Assembly (NCBI GenBank): GCA_038330415.1
Contig: JBBQNZ010000092.1
Location: 1-17,401 of the forward strand
Origin: Fodinibacter sp038330415
Lineage (GTDB): Bacteria > Actinomycetota > Actinomycetes > Actinomycetales > Dermatophilaceae
DNA: 17,401 nt
Direction of reading: 5' to 3'
This document shows positions 7,642 to 14,825 of this stretch, in pieces. How positions within the stretch are numbered: the stretch's first letter is position 1; each line of letters opens with the position of its first letter. The notes below the pieces were generated by a model, which ran no database searches, had not been told where the DNA came from, and saw only the letters and a list, made by a program, of their open reading frames with translations. The position numbers and the translations under genes were made by a program.

Positions 7642-8232
7642 ATGAGCAGTACCTCCGACGCCCCCGTCCTGCCCGCGGACCTCACCGACGCCATCGTCAA
7701 GGCCGGCTACTACCCGGCGCTCGTGGCCGACGTCGTCGCCGCGGCACTGGTGCGCGAGCCCATCGAGAACCACCTCGTGCACCTCGAGACGACGTTCGAC
7801 CGCGACGTGGTGCGCCGGCACATCACGGTGCTCGTGCTCACCCCCACCCGGCTGCTGATCGCCCACGCCGACGACCACGCCGACGAGCCGCCGGCGCCCC
7901 AGGACGTCGCGACCGCGACCACCGAGTCGATCCCGCTGTCGGCGGTGCGCGGCGTGATGCTCACCCACGTGGTCGAGAACCCCTCCACCTACGTGCCGGG
8001 CAGCCTGGGCCGCGAGCTCTCGCTGACCCTGGGCTGGGGCACCGTCGCGCGCCTGGACCTCGTGCCGGCATCCTGCGCCGACCCCGAGTGCGACGCCGAC
8101 CACGGCTACGAGGGCACCATCACCGGCGACGACATCGCGCTGCGCATCTCCGCGGCCGCCGACGGCGACGACGCGCTGTCGCAGGCGCTCGGCTTCGCCC
8201 GCGACCTGTCCGCCGCCATCGGCCAGGGCTGA
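7642..8232 (+). CDS. DUF5998 family protein
   Basis: I recognise the 196-residue product as the actinobacterial conserved family DUF5998; its function is unknown. It has no signal peptide or membrane segment, so it should be cytoplasmic. The protein is acidic, with a helical N-terminal part (ADLTDAIVKAGYYPALVADVVAAAL) and a strand-rich middle (HITVLVLTPTRLLIAHADDHAD). A pair of Cys residues in SCADPECDADHGYEG (near 147-160) could bind metal. An earlier in-frame ATG (7633) lies inside the promoter dyad, so I prefer 7642. The phosphodiesterase start follows the stop by 10 bases and thymidine kinase follows that, so the three genes are probably one operon. Confidence 0.8.
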   Translation: MSSTSDAPVLPADLTDAIVKAGYYPALVADVVAAALVREPIENHLVHLETTFDRDVVRRHITVLVLTPTRLLIAHADDHADEPPAPQDVATATTESIPLSAVRGVMLTHVVENPSTYVPGSLGRELSLTLGWGTVARLDLVPASCADPECDADHGYEGTITGDDIALRISAAADGDDALSQALGFARDLSAAIGQG

Positions 8233-8242
8233 GCAGACCTCG

Positions 8243-9412
8243 ATGCCGCCCACCGGCGACCCGTCGGCGAGCCCGCCGGTCGGCCCCGGCCCCGCGCTCG
8301 CCGACGTGCTGCCGAGCGTCGCCCGCAGCCTCGGTGTGCCGTGGGGCGGGGGAGCGGGTCAGGCTCGGGCCGGGTTCGACCTGCCGCCCACCCGGCGTGC
8401 GGTCACCGTGCTCGTCGACGGGCTGGGCCACGACCTGCTGGTGCGCCGGGCCGGGCACGCGCCCTGGCTGCGGTCGCACCTGGGCACTACCCGGCGGGTG
8501 GTCAGTGGCTTCCCGTCGACCACTGCCACCTCGATGGGCACCTTCGGCACCGGCCTGGCGGCCGGGGCGCACGGGCTGCTCGGTTACGAGGTGCTGGTGC
8601 CCGGGGCCGACCGGCTGCTCAACGAGCTGTCCTGGGAGGACGGGCCCGATCCGCGCACCTGGCAGCCGCACGCGACGGTGTTCGAGGCGGCAGCCGCCGC
8701 CGGTGTCGAGGTGGTGCGGGTCGGGCCCGCCCACTTCGACGGCTCGGGCCTGACCAATGCCGCCATCCGGGGCGGCCGGTTCGTCGCCGCGGCCACCCTG
8801 CCGCAGCGGGTCGACGCCACCCTGGCCGCGGTGCGGTCGGCGCCCCGGGCGCTCGTGCACCTCTACTGGGGCGAGCTCGACAAGATCGGTCACGTGCACG
8901 GGTGCGACTCGTGGCAGTGGGGTGACGAGCTCGAGAGCATCGACCGCGAGCTCGCCCGGCTCGCCGCGCGGCTGCCCGACGACTGCTCGCTGACCGTCAC
9001 GGCCGACCACGGCATGGTCGACTCGCCGCACGAGCTGCGCCTCGACGTGGCGCACGAGCCCCTCCTGGCGGCTGGGGTGCGGCACCTCACCAACGAGGCC
9101 CGGGCACCCCAGCTCTACGTCGAGCCGGGCGCGCGCGACGACGTGCACGCCGCGTGGACCGCAGTGCTGGGCGACCGCGGCCTCGTGCGCACTCGCGAGG
9201 AGGCCGTCGCCGCAGGCTGGTTCGGCGCCGTTGCCTCCGACAACCTGGCCCGGATCGGCGACGTCGTCGTCGCGATGCGCGGCCGCTTCGCCGTCGTCGA
9301 CTCGCGCCGGGCCCGCCCCGAGCTGCTGGCCCTGATCGGTCTGCACGGCTCCCTGAGCGACGACGAGGTGGCCGTGCCGGTGGTCCACGTGCCCGCGACC
9401 CGCGTCGCCTAA
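8243..9412 (+). CDS. Alkaline-phosphatase-superfamily phosphodiesterase (nucleotide pyrophosphatase type)
   Basis: This is a predicted two-metal hydrolase of the type I phosphodiesterase/nucleotide pyrophosphatase family, cleaving phosphodiester or pyrophosphate bonds; the substrate is unknown. In the 389-residue product the expected metal ligands and nucleophile are visible: Asp59 (VDGLG), Thr94 in FPSTTATS as likely nucleophile, Asp213 and His217 (ELDKIGHVHG), Asp255-His256 (TADHGM) and His368 (LHGS). No convincing signal peptide is present; the N-terminus is Pro/Gly-rich, so a cytoplasmic enzyme is likely. The ATG at 8243 follows the DUF5998 stop by 10 bases and has no good ribosome site, so coupling is possible. 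Thymidine kinase begins 11 bases after its stop, hinting at a nucleotide-related role. Confidence 0.82.
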   Translation: MPPTGDPSASPPVGPGPALADVLPSVARSLGVPWGGGAGQARAGFDLPPTRRAVTVLVDGLGHDLLVRRAGHAPWLRSHLGTTRRVVSGFPSTTATSMGTFGTGLAAGAHGLLGYEVLVPGADRLLNELSWEDGPDPRTWQPHATVFEAAAAAGVEVVRVGPAHFDGSGLTNAAIRGGRFVAAATLPQRVDATLAAVRSAPRALVHLYWGELDKIGHVHGCDSWQWGDELESIDRELARLAARLPDDCSLTVTADHGMVDSPHELRLDVAHEPLLAAGVRHLTNEARAPQLYVEPGARDDVHAAWTAVLGDRGLVRTREEAVAAGWFGAVASDNLARIGDVVVAMRGRFAVVDSRRARPELLALIGLHGSLSDDEVAVPVVHVPATRVA

Positions 9413-9423
9413 GGTGTCCCCTC

Positions 9424-10101
9424 GTGGCGGATCTGGTCTTCTTCTCGGGAACGATGGACTGCGGCAAGTCGACCCTTGCCCTCCAGATGGACCACAACAA
9501 CGCCGTCCGCGGCCGCCAGGGGCTGATCTTCACCAAGCTCGACCGGATGGGCGAGTCGGTGCTGTCCTCGCGGCTGGGCCTGTCGACCCCGGCGATCGAG
9601 GTCGACGACGACCTCGACTTCTGGGACGAGGTGGTCGAGCGGCTCACGTCCGGCGCCCGCGTCGACTACCTCATCTGTGACGAGGCGCAGTTCTACACCC
9701 CGGCGCAGGTCGAGCAGCTCGCCCGGGTTGTCGACGAGCTCGACATCGACGTGCACGCCTTCGGCATCACCGCCGACTTCCGCACCGCGCTGTTCCCCGG
9801 CTCGCGGCGGCTCATCGAGCTCGCCGACCGGGTGCAGCTGCTGCAGGTCGAGGCGCTGTGCTGGTGCGGTCGCAAGGCCACCCACAACGCCCGCATCGTC
9901 GACGGCGTCATGGTGGTCGAGGGGGAGCAGGTGGTGGTCGGCGACACCGCCACGGCGAGCACCGGCCTGGTCGAGTACGAGGTGCTCTGCCGGCGGCACT
10001 ACATGCGGCGGATGAACAGCTCGGCCGCCCGGGCTGCCTCCCCTTCTCCGGACACGCTGCCGTTCGACCTCGACGTCTGCCCGGTGCCGCCCCGCCCCTG
10101 A
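9424..10101 (+). CDS. tdk: Thymidine kinase (type II)
   Basis: The enzyme phosphorylates thymidine to dTMP with ATP in the salvage pathway. The 225-residue product has a P-loop GTMDCGKST (residues 9-17), a Walker B/catalytic ICDEAQFY with Glu87 as expected general base, and the type II zinc-binding layout with CWC near 143-145 and CRRH in the C-terminal part. A nonconserved Ser/Pro-rich tail follows (SPSPDTLPFD). The start is the GTG at 9424; AAGG (9411-9414) overlaps the phosphodiesterase stop and serves as ribosome site, so the gene is the distal member of that operon. An upstream extension of the open frame to 9154 overlaps the phosphodiesterase and is not credible. It ends 4 bases from the convergent GNAT gene. 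Confidence 0.9.
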   Translation: MADLVFFSGTMDCGKSTLALQMDHNNAVRGRQGLIFTKLDRMGESVLSSRLGLSTPAIEVDDDLDFWDEVVERLTSGARVDYLICDEAQFYTPAQVEQLARVVDELDIDVHAFGITADFRTALFPGSRRLIELADRVQLLQVEALCWCGRKATHNARIVDGVMVVEGEQVVVGDTATASTGLVEYEVLCRRHYMRRMNSSAARAASPSPDTLPFDLDVCPVPPRP

Positions 10102-10105
10102 GGCC

Positions 10106-10549
10106 CTACAGCTCGAGGTGCATCCGGATGCCGGGCCCGAGCTCGGTGCGCACCTCACCGATGCGCTCGAAACCCACCCGCTCGTAGAACCGGGCCGCGT
10201 GCGGGTTGCCGGTCACCTCGAGGCGGGTGGCGCCGCCGGCGCGGGCGCGCGACACGGCATCCGCCACCAGCTCGGCCCCGATGCCGCGGCGTTGCGCGTC
10301 GGGGCCGACGAACAGGTCCTCGAGCTCGCGCACCGGACCGTCGCCGAGCACCGTGGCGAACCCGACGGCGGTGCCGTCGTCGAGGACGGCCACCCGGGTG
10401 CGACCCGCGAGCACCTCGGTGTCGGGCAGCACCAGCACCTCGGGGTGGGCGAGCAGCATCTCGGCGTCGCCCGGGTTGCCCAGCGAGGCGCGGCGGAAGA
10501 TGTCGCGCAGCACCGGCAGGTCGCCGGCGACGGCGGTGCGCAGGTGCAC
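10106..10549 (-). CDS. GNAT-family N-acetyltransferase
   Basis: This 147-residue single-domain protein transfers an acetyl group from acetyl-CoA to an unknown amine. Motif A is clear: DLFVGPDAQRRGIGAELV with QRRGIG at 86-91. The C-terminal NPHAARFYERVGFERIGE segment is the usual GNAT ending. It lacks a signal peptide or extra domain. I chose the GTG at 10549 because the fold begins there (VHLRTAVAGD) and sepH ends 11 bases upstream. The ribosome site is weak, so translation probably depends on coupling to sepH. The open frame continues further upstream, but that part overlaps sepH and is Arg-rich nonsense. It is tail to tail with thymidine kinase, 4 bases apart. Confidence 0.82.
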   Translation of the reverse strand: MHLRTAVAGDLPVLRDIFRRASLGNPGDAEMLLAHPEVLVLPDTEVLAGRTRVAVLDDGTAVGFATVLGDGPVRELEDLFVGPDAQRRGIGAELVADAVSRARAGGATRLEVTGNPHAARFYERVGFERIGEVRTELGPGIRMHLEL

Positions 10550-10560
10550 CGGCCGACCCG

Positions 10561-11694
10561 TCAGCCGGAGCCGCCGCCGCGGGTGCCGAATACGATGTCG
10601 TCCCAGCTCGGCACGCTCGGGCGGCCCTTGCGTGAGGGCGTCGACCTCGGCGGCGCGGCGTCGTCCTGGCGTGCGTCGTCGGACCCGCCTCCGTCGTCGG
10701 ACGGGTCGGTGTTTGCGTTGGCCTCTGTCGCCGCAGCGACCGGTGCGGCGGTGTCGTCGTCGTGCTCGGGCCACCCGCCCGCGAGCGCGTCGGCGTCGGG
10801 GCCGTCGACCGGCTCCTCGAGGTGGGCGGAGACCGGGTTGCGCCCGCGCGCCGCAGGGGGCGGGGGCGCGTCGGAGACGTCGGTGGCGAGGTCTTCGATG
10901 GGCAGGGCGTCGGCGCGGGGACGGTCGTCGCCCGGCGTGCTCGAGGGGGAGGGGCGGCGGCGGCGGCGCCCGCGGCTGGAGTGCTCGCGCATCGCGGCCA
11001 TCAGGTCGATCGGCTCGTGCGGGGCGCGCTCCGGCACGGCGTGGTCGACCCCGCCGTCGGCGTCGATGTCGTAGACGTCGGAGTCGCCGTTCTGACCGGC
11101 CCGGTGCGGGGTCGGGATCGCGCCCGGCGCGGCCTCCTCGCTCAGCCAGCGCGCCTCGTCGTTGGTGGCGGCCACCGAACCGCCCAGCGGCTCGTAGCGC
11201 CAGGTGGCGGTGCGCTGGCGCCCACCGGCGGCGAAGGTCAGGTTCAGCTGCCACACGCCCTCGTCGTCACGGGCGGAGTCCCACTCGACGTCGTCGCGGT
11301 CGACCCCGCGGTCGCGCAGCCGCTCGGACACCCGCTCGGCGAGGGTCACCGGGCCGGACCCACGGCTGCCGACGGCGCACTTCTGGGCGACCTGGGCCAC
11401 GTGCTCGCGCTCGGCCAGCACCGGCCCCTCGAAGCGGCGCACCTTCTCGACGGTCCACCCGGCGCGGTCGGCAACCTCTTCGGCCGACAGCCCCCGGCGG
11501 ATCAGGGCCTGCACCTCGCGAGGCCGCAGCCCGCCCTCGATCTCGATCTGCAGCTGGCCGAGCCGGGGCCGGTCGCGGCGGGCCGCGGCTCGCAGCGCCT
11601 CGTCGAGGGTGAGGCGGTAGCGGCCGCCATCGGCGTCCGCGAGCAGGAGGTGATGGCCGTCCTCGTGGACGCCGATGAGGCGAAGGTCCTGCAT
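10561..11694 (-). CDS. sepH: Cell division protein SepH (DUF3071)
   Basis: SepH is an actinobacterial septum protein that binds FtsZ and promotes filament assembly. The 377-residue product begins with the typical MQDLRLIGVHEDG and has a conserved N-terminal DUF3071 region (about 1-170), with a helix-turn-helix-like segment at about 57-90 (LRPREVQALIRRGLSAEEVADRAGW). The rest is a long, variable, acidic and Pro/Ala/Arg-rich linker that is probably disordered. It ends in a conserved-looking short motif, GRPSVPSWDDIVFG, near the C-terminus. The ATG at 11694 has GGGAG 6 bases upstream; the frame is open upstream but without conservation. It is transcribed with the downstream GNAT gene and divergently from hemH (107 bases between starts). 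Confidence 0.88.
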   Translation of the reverse strand: MQDLRLIGVHEDGHHLLLADADGGRYRLTLDEALRAAARRDRPRLGQLQIEIEGGLRPREVQALIRRGLSAEEVADRAGWTVEKVRRFEGPVLAEREHVAQVAQKCAVGSRGSGPVTLAERVSERLRDRGVDRDDVEWDSARDDEGVWQLNLTFAAGGRQRTATWRYEPLGGSVAATNDEARWLSEEAAPGAIPTPHRAGQNGDSDVYDIDADGGVDHAVPERAPHEPIDLMAAMREHSSRGRRRRRPSPSSTPGDDRPRADALPIEDLATDVSDAPPPPAARGRNPVSAHLEEPVDGPDADALAGGWPEHDDDTAAPVAAATEANANTDPSDDGGGSDDARQDDAAPPRSTPSRKGRPSVPSWDDIVFGTRGGGSG

Positions 11695-11789
11695 GTCGGG
11701 CTCCCGGTGTTGCTCGTCGTCGGGACGACTGTGCCATCCCGGGCGGCCCAGTGAGGCATCCCACGCCGGGGGCCCGCGAAATGCCCGCA

Positions 11790-11795
11790 TACGCT
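11790..11795 (+). promoter_or_regulatory. -10 element of hemH, leaderless
   Basis: TACGCT matches TANNNT and lies 6 bases before the hemH ATG at 11802, so transcription would begin at the start codon. No Shine-Dalgarno sequence precedes this ATG. An upstream in-frame ATG at 11781 would place this -10 inside the coding region, so it is less likely. Confidence 0.5.
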
Positions 11796-11801
11796 GTGTC
11801 C

Positions 11802-12908
11802 ATGTCTGATGCCGCGGATGCGCTCGCTCCCTACGACGTCGTGCTGCTCGGGTCCTTCGGGGGCCCGGAGGCGCCCGAGGAGGTCGTGCCGTTCCTGCGC
11901 CGGGTCACCGCCGGCCGCGGCATCCCGGACGCCCGGCTCGAGGCCGTGGGCGAGCACTACTACGCCCGCGGCGGCCGCAGCCCGATCAACGACCTCAACC
12001 GCGAGCTGCTGGCCCGCCTGCGCGCCGAGCTCGACCGGCGCGGCATCGCCACCCCGGCGCTCTGGGGCAACCGGAACTCGGAGCCGTTCTTCGCCGATGC
12101 GCTGCACGAGGCGCTCGACCTCGGCGCCACCCGGGTGGTCACCCTGCTCACGAGCGCCTTCTCGTGCTACTCGTCCTGCCGTCAGTACCGCGAGGACCTC
12201 GCCGCCGCCGTCGACGCGGTCGGTCCGGCGGCCGACGGGTTGGTCATCGACAAGGTGCGCCCCTACGCCGTGCACCCCGCGGTGGGGCGGTCCTGGCTGC
12301 GCGCGCTCGTCGCGACGGTGGGCGCCCTGCCCGACCCGGCATCCGCGCACCTGCTGTTCGTCACGCACTCGGTGCCCGACGCGATGGACGACACCTCCGG
12401 GCCGGGCGACGGAGAGGGCAACCTCTACTCCGACCAGCACCTGCGGCTGGCCCACCGGCTCACCGACGAGCTGAACCGCGAGCTGGGGCTCGAGCTGCCG
12501 AGCGAGCTGGTGTTCTGCTCGCGCTCCGGCCCGCCCCAGCAGCCGTGGCTCGAGCCCGACGTCAACGACCGCATCGAGGAGCTCGCCGCCCAGGGTGGTG
12601 TCACCGTGGTGTGCGCACCGATCGGGTTCATCTCCGACCACATGGAGGTCGTGCACGACCTCGACACCGAGGCCGCCGAGACGGCCGAGCGGGTCGGGGT
12701 GCCCTTCGTGCGGGTTTCGACGCCGGGCACCGACGAGGTGTTCGTCGAGGGCCTGGTCGACCTGCTGCTCGAGCGCGCCGCCGAGGCCCGCAGCGAGGTG
12801 GTCGTGCACGAGACCTGGCTGCCGGGCGACGTGCGGCCGTCGGTCTGCGCCCCCGGCTGCTGCCCGAACCTGCGGGCGGCGAAGCCGGCGCTCTGCGGCA
12901 GCGACTGA
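11802..12908 (+). CDS. hemH: Ferrochelatase (coproporphyrin ferrochelatase type)
   Basis: The enzyme inserts iron into a porphyrin. In actinobacteria the substrate is normally coproporphyrin III, in the coproporphyrin-dependent haem route. The 368-residue product shows the family start VVLLGSFGGPE, the conserved segment SCYSSCRQYRED, the catalytic His189 in THSVPD, and Glu282 in GFISDHMEVVHD, which pairs with it across the active site. Cysteines at 126, 349, 353, 354 and 365 fit the [2Fe-2S] cluster known in actinobacterial ferrochelatases, though the C-terminal spacing (C-x3-CC) differs from the Mycobacterium pattern as I remember it. The ATG at 11802 fits the TACGCT -10. The stop overlaps the next start by one base (TGATG). 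Confidence 0.92.
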   Translation: MSDAADALAPYDVVLLGSFGGPEAPEEVVPFLRRVTAGRGIPDARLEAVGEHYYARGGRSPINDLNRELLARLRAELDRRGIATPALWGNRNSEPFFADALHEALDLGATRVVTLLTSAFSCYSSCRQYREDLAAAVDAVGPAADGLVIDKVRPYAVHPAVGRSWLRALVATVGALPDPASAHLLFVTHSVPDAMDDTSGPGDGEGNLYSDQHLRLAHRLTDELNRELGLELPSELVFCSRSGPPQQPWLEPDVNDRIEELAAQGGVTVVCAPIGFISDHMEVVHDLDTEAAETAERVGVPFVRVSTPGTDEVFVEGLVDLLLERAAEARSEVVVHETWLPGDVRPSVCAPGCCPNLRAAKPALCGSD

Positions 12909-13771
12909 TGGCGACGGCATCCGCGCTGCCCGAGGGGGTCGACCTCGCCGAGCTCGAGGCGGTGGCCGGTCGGGTGACGCAGGCCGCCGGGCGGCTCGTC
13001 GTCGACGAGCGCCCCGCCGACCTGCGGGTGGTGTCGAAGTCGAGCGACACCGACCCGGTCACCGTCATGGACCAGCGCAGCCAGGAGCTGATCCTGCGGC
13101 TGCTCGGGCAGGAGCGCCCCGACGACGCGGTCATGGGGGAGGAGGAGGGCAGCACCACCGGCACCAGCGGGCTCACCTGGGTGGTCGACCCCATCGACGG
13201 CACGGTCAACTACCTCTACGGCATCCCGTCGTATGCCGTGTCGGTCGCGGTCGTCACCGGCGACCCCACCCGGCCCGGCCACTGGGAGTCCGTGGCCGGG
13301 GCGGTGCTCAACCCCGAGACCGGCGAGCTGTTCCACGCGTACCGCGGCGGGGGTGCCCGGCTCACCACATCCGGCGGCTCGCGCACGCTGCGGGCCACCG
13401 AGGCCACCGACCTGGCCATGGCGCTGGTCGGCACCGGCTTCGGCTACGCGGCCTCGACCCGGGCCCGGCAGGCCGCGCTGCTCGTCGACCTGCTGCCGCA
13501 GGTGCGCGACATCCGCCGGCACGGCGGTGCGGCCCTCGACCTGTGCGGGCTGGCCGCCGGCCGGCTCGACGCCTACTACGAGACGGCGCTCAACCCGTGG
13601 GACCGCGCGGCCGGTGAGCTCGTGGCGCGCGAGGCCGGTGCGGTGCTCGGCGGGCCGGTCGACGACGTGCCCACCCGTGACCTGGTCTGGGGTGCGGCGC
13701 CGGGGCTGGCCGAGGTGTTCGGTGCGCTCGTGCGCGAGCTGTCCGCGCGGCACGTCGGGCCGATGGACTGA
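12908..13771 (+). CDS. Inositol monophosphatase family protein
   Basis: This is a Mg2+-dependent phosphatase of the inositol monophosphatase superfamily. The 287-residue product has all three metal/catalytic motifs: GEEEGS (Glu78-80), WVVDPIDGTVNY (Asp94, Asp97) and NPWDRAAG (Asp232). In actinobacteria such enzymes provide myo-inositol for phosphatidylinositol and mycothiol, but family members also act on histidinol phosphate, fructose-1,6-bisphosphate or PAP, so the substrate is not settled. The ATG shares one base with the hemH stop (TGATG), meaning translational coupling. The same phosphatase is adjacent to this dut/DUF4193 block in Mycobacterium (suhB), supporting conserved synteny. Confidence 0.87.
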   Translation: MATASALPEGVDLAELEAVAGRVTQAAGRLVVDERPADLRVVSKSSDTDPVTVMDQRSQELILRLLGQERPDDAVMGEEEGSTTGTSGLTWVVDPIDGTVNYLYGIPSYAVSVAVVTGDPTRPGHWESVAGAVLNPETGELFHAYRGGGARLTTSGGSRTLRATEATDLAMALVGTGFGYAASTRARQAALLVDLLPQVRDIRRHGGAALDLCGLAAGRLDAYYETALNPWDRAAGELVAREAGAVLGGPVDDVPTRDLVWGAAPGLAEVFGALVRELSARHVGPMD

Positions 13772-13892
13772 CCCGGCGACGTCGCCCGGGCGACGCCCGC
13801 ACGGCATCCGGAACCGCGCTGGGCGCGCCCTGCACGACACCCCGAAGTCACCACCGGGTGGACCCGGCGTGGCGCCACGCGTCGCGATGGTG

Positions 13893-13898
13893 CACAAT
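13893..13898 (+). promoter_or_regulatory. Candidate -10 element of the DUF4193-dut operon
   Basis: CACAAT lies in the 215-base gap between the inositol monophosphatase stop and the DUF4193 start, and matches the -10-like sequences used elsewhere in this window. Transcription from it would give a 5' leader of about 80 bases. No good -35 is visible. The rest of the gap holds no open frame that looks real and no U-tract terminator. Confidence 0.35.
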
Positions 13899-13986
13899 CG
13901 CGGCGCACGGCGAACTCTGCGGGCACAAACGGGGGCATCCGTGCGTTGTCAGGGCCGGGTCAAACGACGAAGGGTGGACACAGCAC

Positions 13987-14286
13987 ATGGCAACCGACTA
14001 CGACGCACCGCGCAAGACCGACGACGAGCTGTCCGAGGACTCCATCGAGGAGCTCAAGAGCCGTCGCGTCGACAAGCGCGCCTCGAGCGTCGACGTCGAC
14101 GAGACCGAGCAGGCGGAGGGCTTCGAGCTTCCGGGGGCAGACCTGTCCGGCGAAGAGCTCTCGGTGCGGGTCCTCCCGCGCCAGGCCGACGAGTTCACGT
14201 GCTCCAGGTGCTTCCTGGTGCACCACCGCAGCCAGCTCGCCAGCGAGAAGTCCGGCGTCCTGGTCTGCCGGGAGTGCGCCGCCTGA
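13987..14286 (+). CDS. DUF4193 family protein (putative zinc ribbon)
   Basis: This small conserved actinobacterial protein has no established function. The 99-residue product begins MATDYDAPRKTDDE and is acidic in its first half. It has the family core FELPGADLSGEELSVRVLPRQADEFTCSRCFLVHHRSQL and a pair of CxxC motifs (Cys72/Cys75 and Cys94/Cys97), with His79-His80 between them, so a zinc ribbon is likely. The ATG at 13987 is preceded by AAGGGTGG at good spacing. The frame is open upstream to 13858 but lacks conservation there. It is the first gene of the dut block. In Mycobacterium a DUF3093 membrane protein gene usually separates it from dut; here dut follows directly. Confidence 0.85.
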   Translation: MATDYDAPRKTDDELSEDSIEELKSRRVDKRASSVDVDETEQAEGFELPGADLSGEELSVRVLPRQADEFTCSRCFLVHHRSQLASEKSGVLVCRECAA

Positions 14287-14315
14287 GCAGCTCGCTCGAC
14301 GTCCCGCACCACATC

Positions 14316-14786
14316 GTGACCGCCGCCGCCCGCGTCCCCGTCGCAGTCCGCCGACTGCACCCGGACGCGGGTGTTCCGGTGTACAGCACCGACGGGGATG
14401 CCGGGGCCGACCTCACCAGCGTCGCGGAGGTGACGCTCGCGCCGGGGGAGCGCGCGCTGGTGCCGACCGGCATCGCGGTGGCGCTGCCGCCCGGCACGGT
14501 GGGGCTGGTGCACCCGCGCTCGGGGCTGGCCGCACGGCACGGCATCACGGTGGTCAACGCCCCGGGCACGGTCGACTCCGGCTACCGCGGCGAGATCCTG
14601 GTCAACCTGGTCAACCTCGACCCGCGCGAGCCGTTCACGGTGCGGGTCGGCGACCGGATCGCGCAGCTCGTCGTGCAGCACTACCTGCACGCCGACTTCG
14701 ACGACACGGATTCGCTTCCGGACAGCGCCCGGGGGGAGACTGGTCACGGATCCACCGGTGGGTTCGGCCTCGCCGACCCCCGCTGA
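14316..14786 (+). CDS. dut: dUTP diphosphatase (dUTPase)
   Basis: It hydrolyses dUTP to dUMP and pyrophosphate, keeping uracil out of DNA and supplying dUMP for thymidylate synthesis. The 156-residue product has the five motifs of trimeric dUTPases: DAGADL (28-33), PRSGLA (68-73), GTVDSGYRGEI with catalytic Asp87, RIAQLV (114-119) and RGETGHGSTG (139-148). His in motif 5 replaces the usual Phe, as in Mycobacterium. Motif 5 also has T where G is usual. I chose the GTG at 14316, which gives a normal-length N-terminus, but no ribosome site precedes it; a CTG at 14283 overlapping the DUF4193 stop is a possible coupled start. DUF3710 begins 39 bases downstream. Confidence 0.9.
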   Translation: MTAAARVPVAVRRLHPDAGVPVYSTDGDAGADLTSVAEVTLAPGERALVPTGIAVALPPGTVGLVHPRSGLAARHGITVVNAPGTVDSGYRGEILVNLVNLDPREPFTVRVGDRIAQLVVQHYLHADFDDTDSLPDSARGETGHGSTGGFGLADPR

Positions 14787-14825
14787 ACCGCAGCACACCA
14801 GACCACACCGAGGACGACCGCAGAC

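Noticed and set aside
4213..8253. Very long reverse-strand open frame (over 1300 codons) spanning the acetyltransferase fusion and DUF5998 genes
   Set aside because: Its sequence is His/Arg/Gly-rich low-complexity except where it coincides with the real nitroreductase gene; it is the antisense shadow of GC-rich genes on the other strand.
4911..8753. Very long forward open frame overlapping the fusion protein in another frame
   Set aside because: Arg/Gly/Pro-rich translation without domains; the overlapping frame encodes a clear GNAT-ligase fusion.
13858..13986. N-terminal extension of DUF4193 from an upstream ATG
   Set aside because: The extension shows no family resemblance and would include the candidate promoter; the downstream ATG has a good ribosome site.
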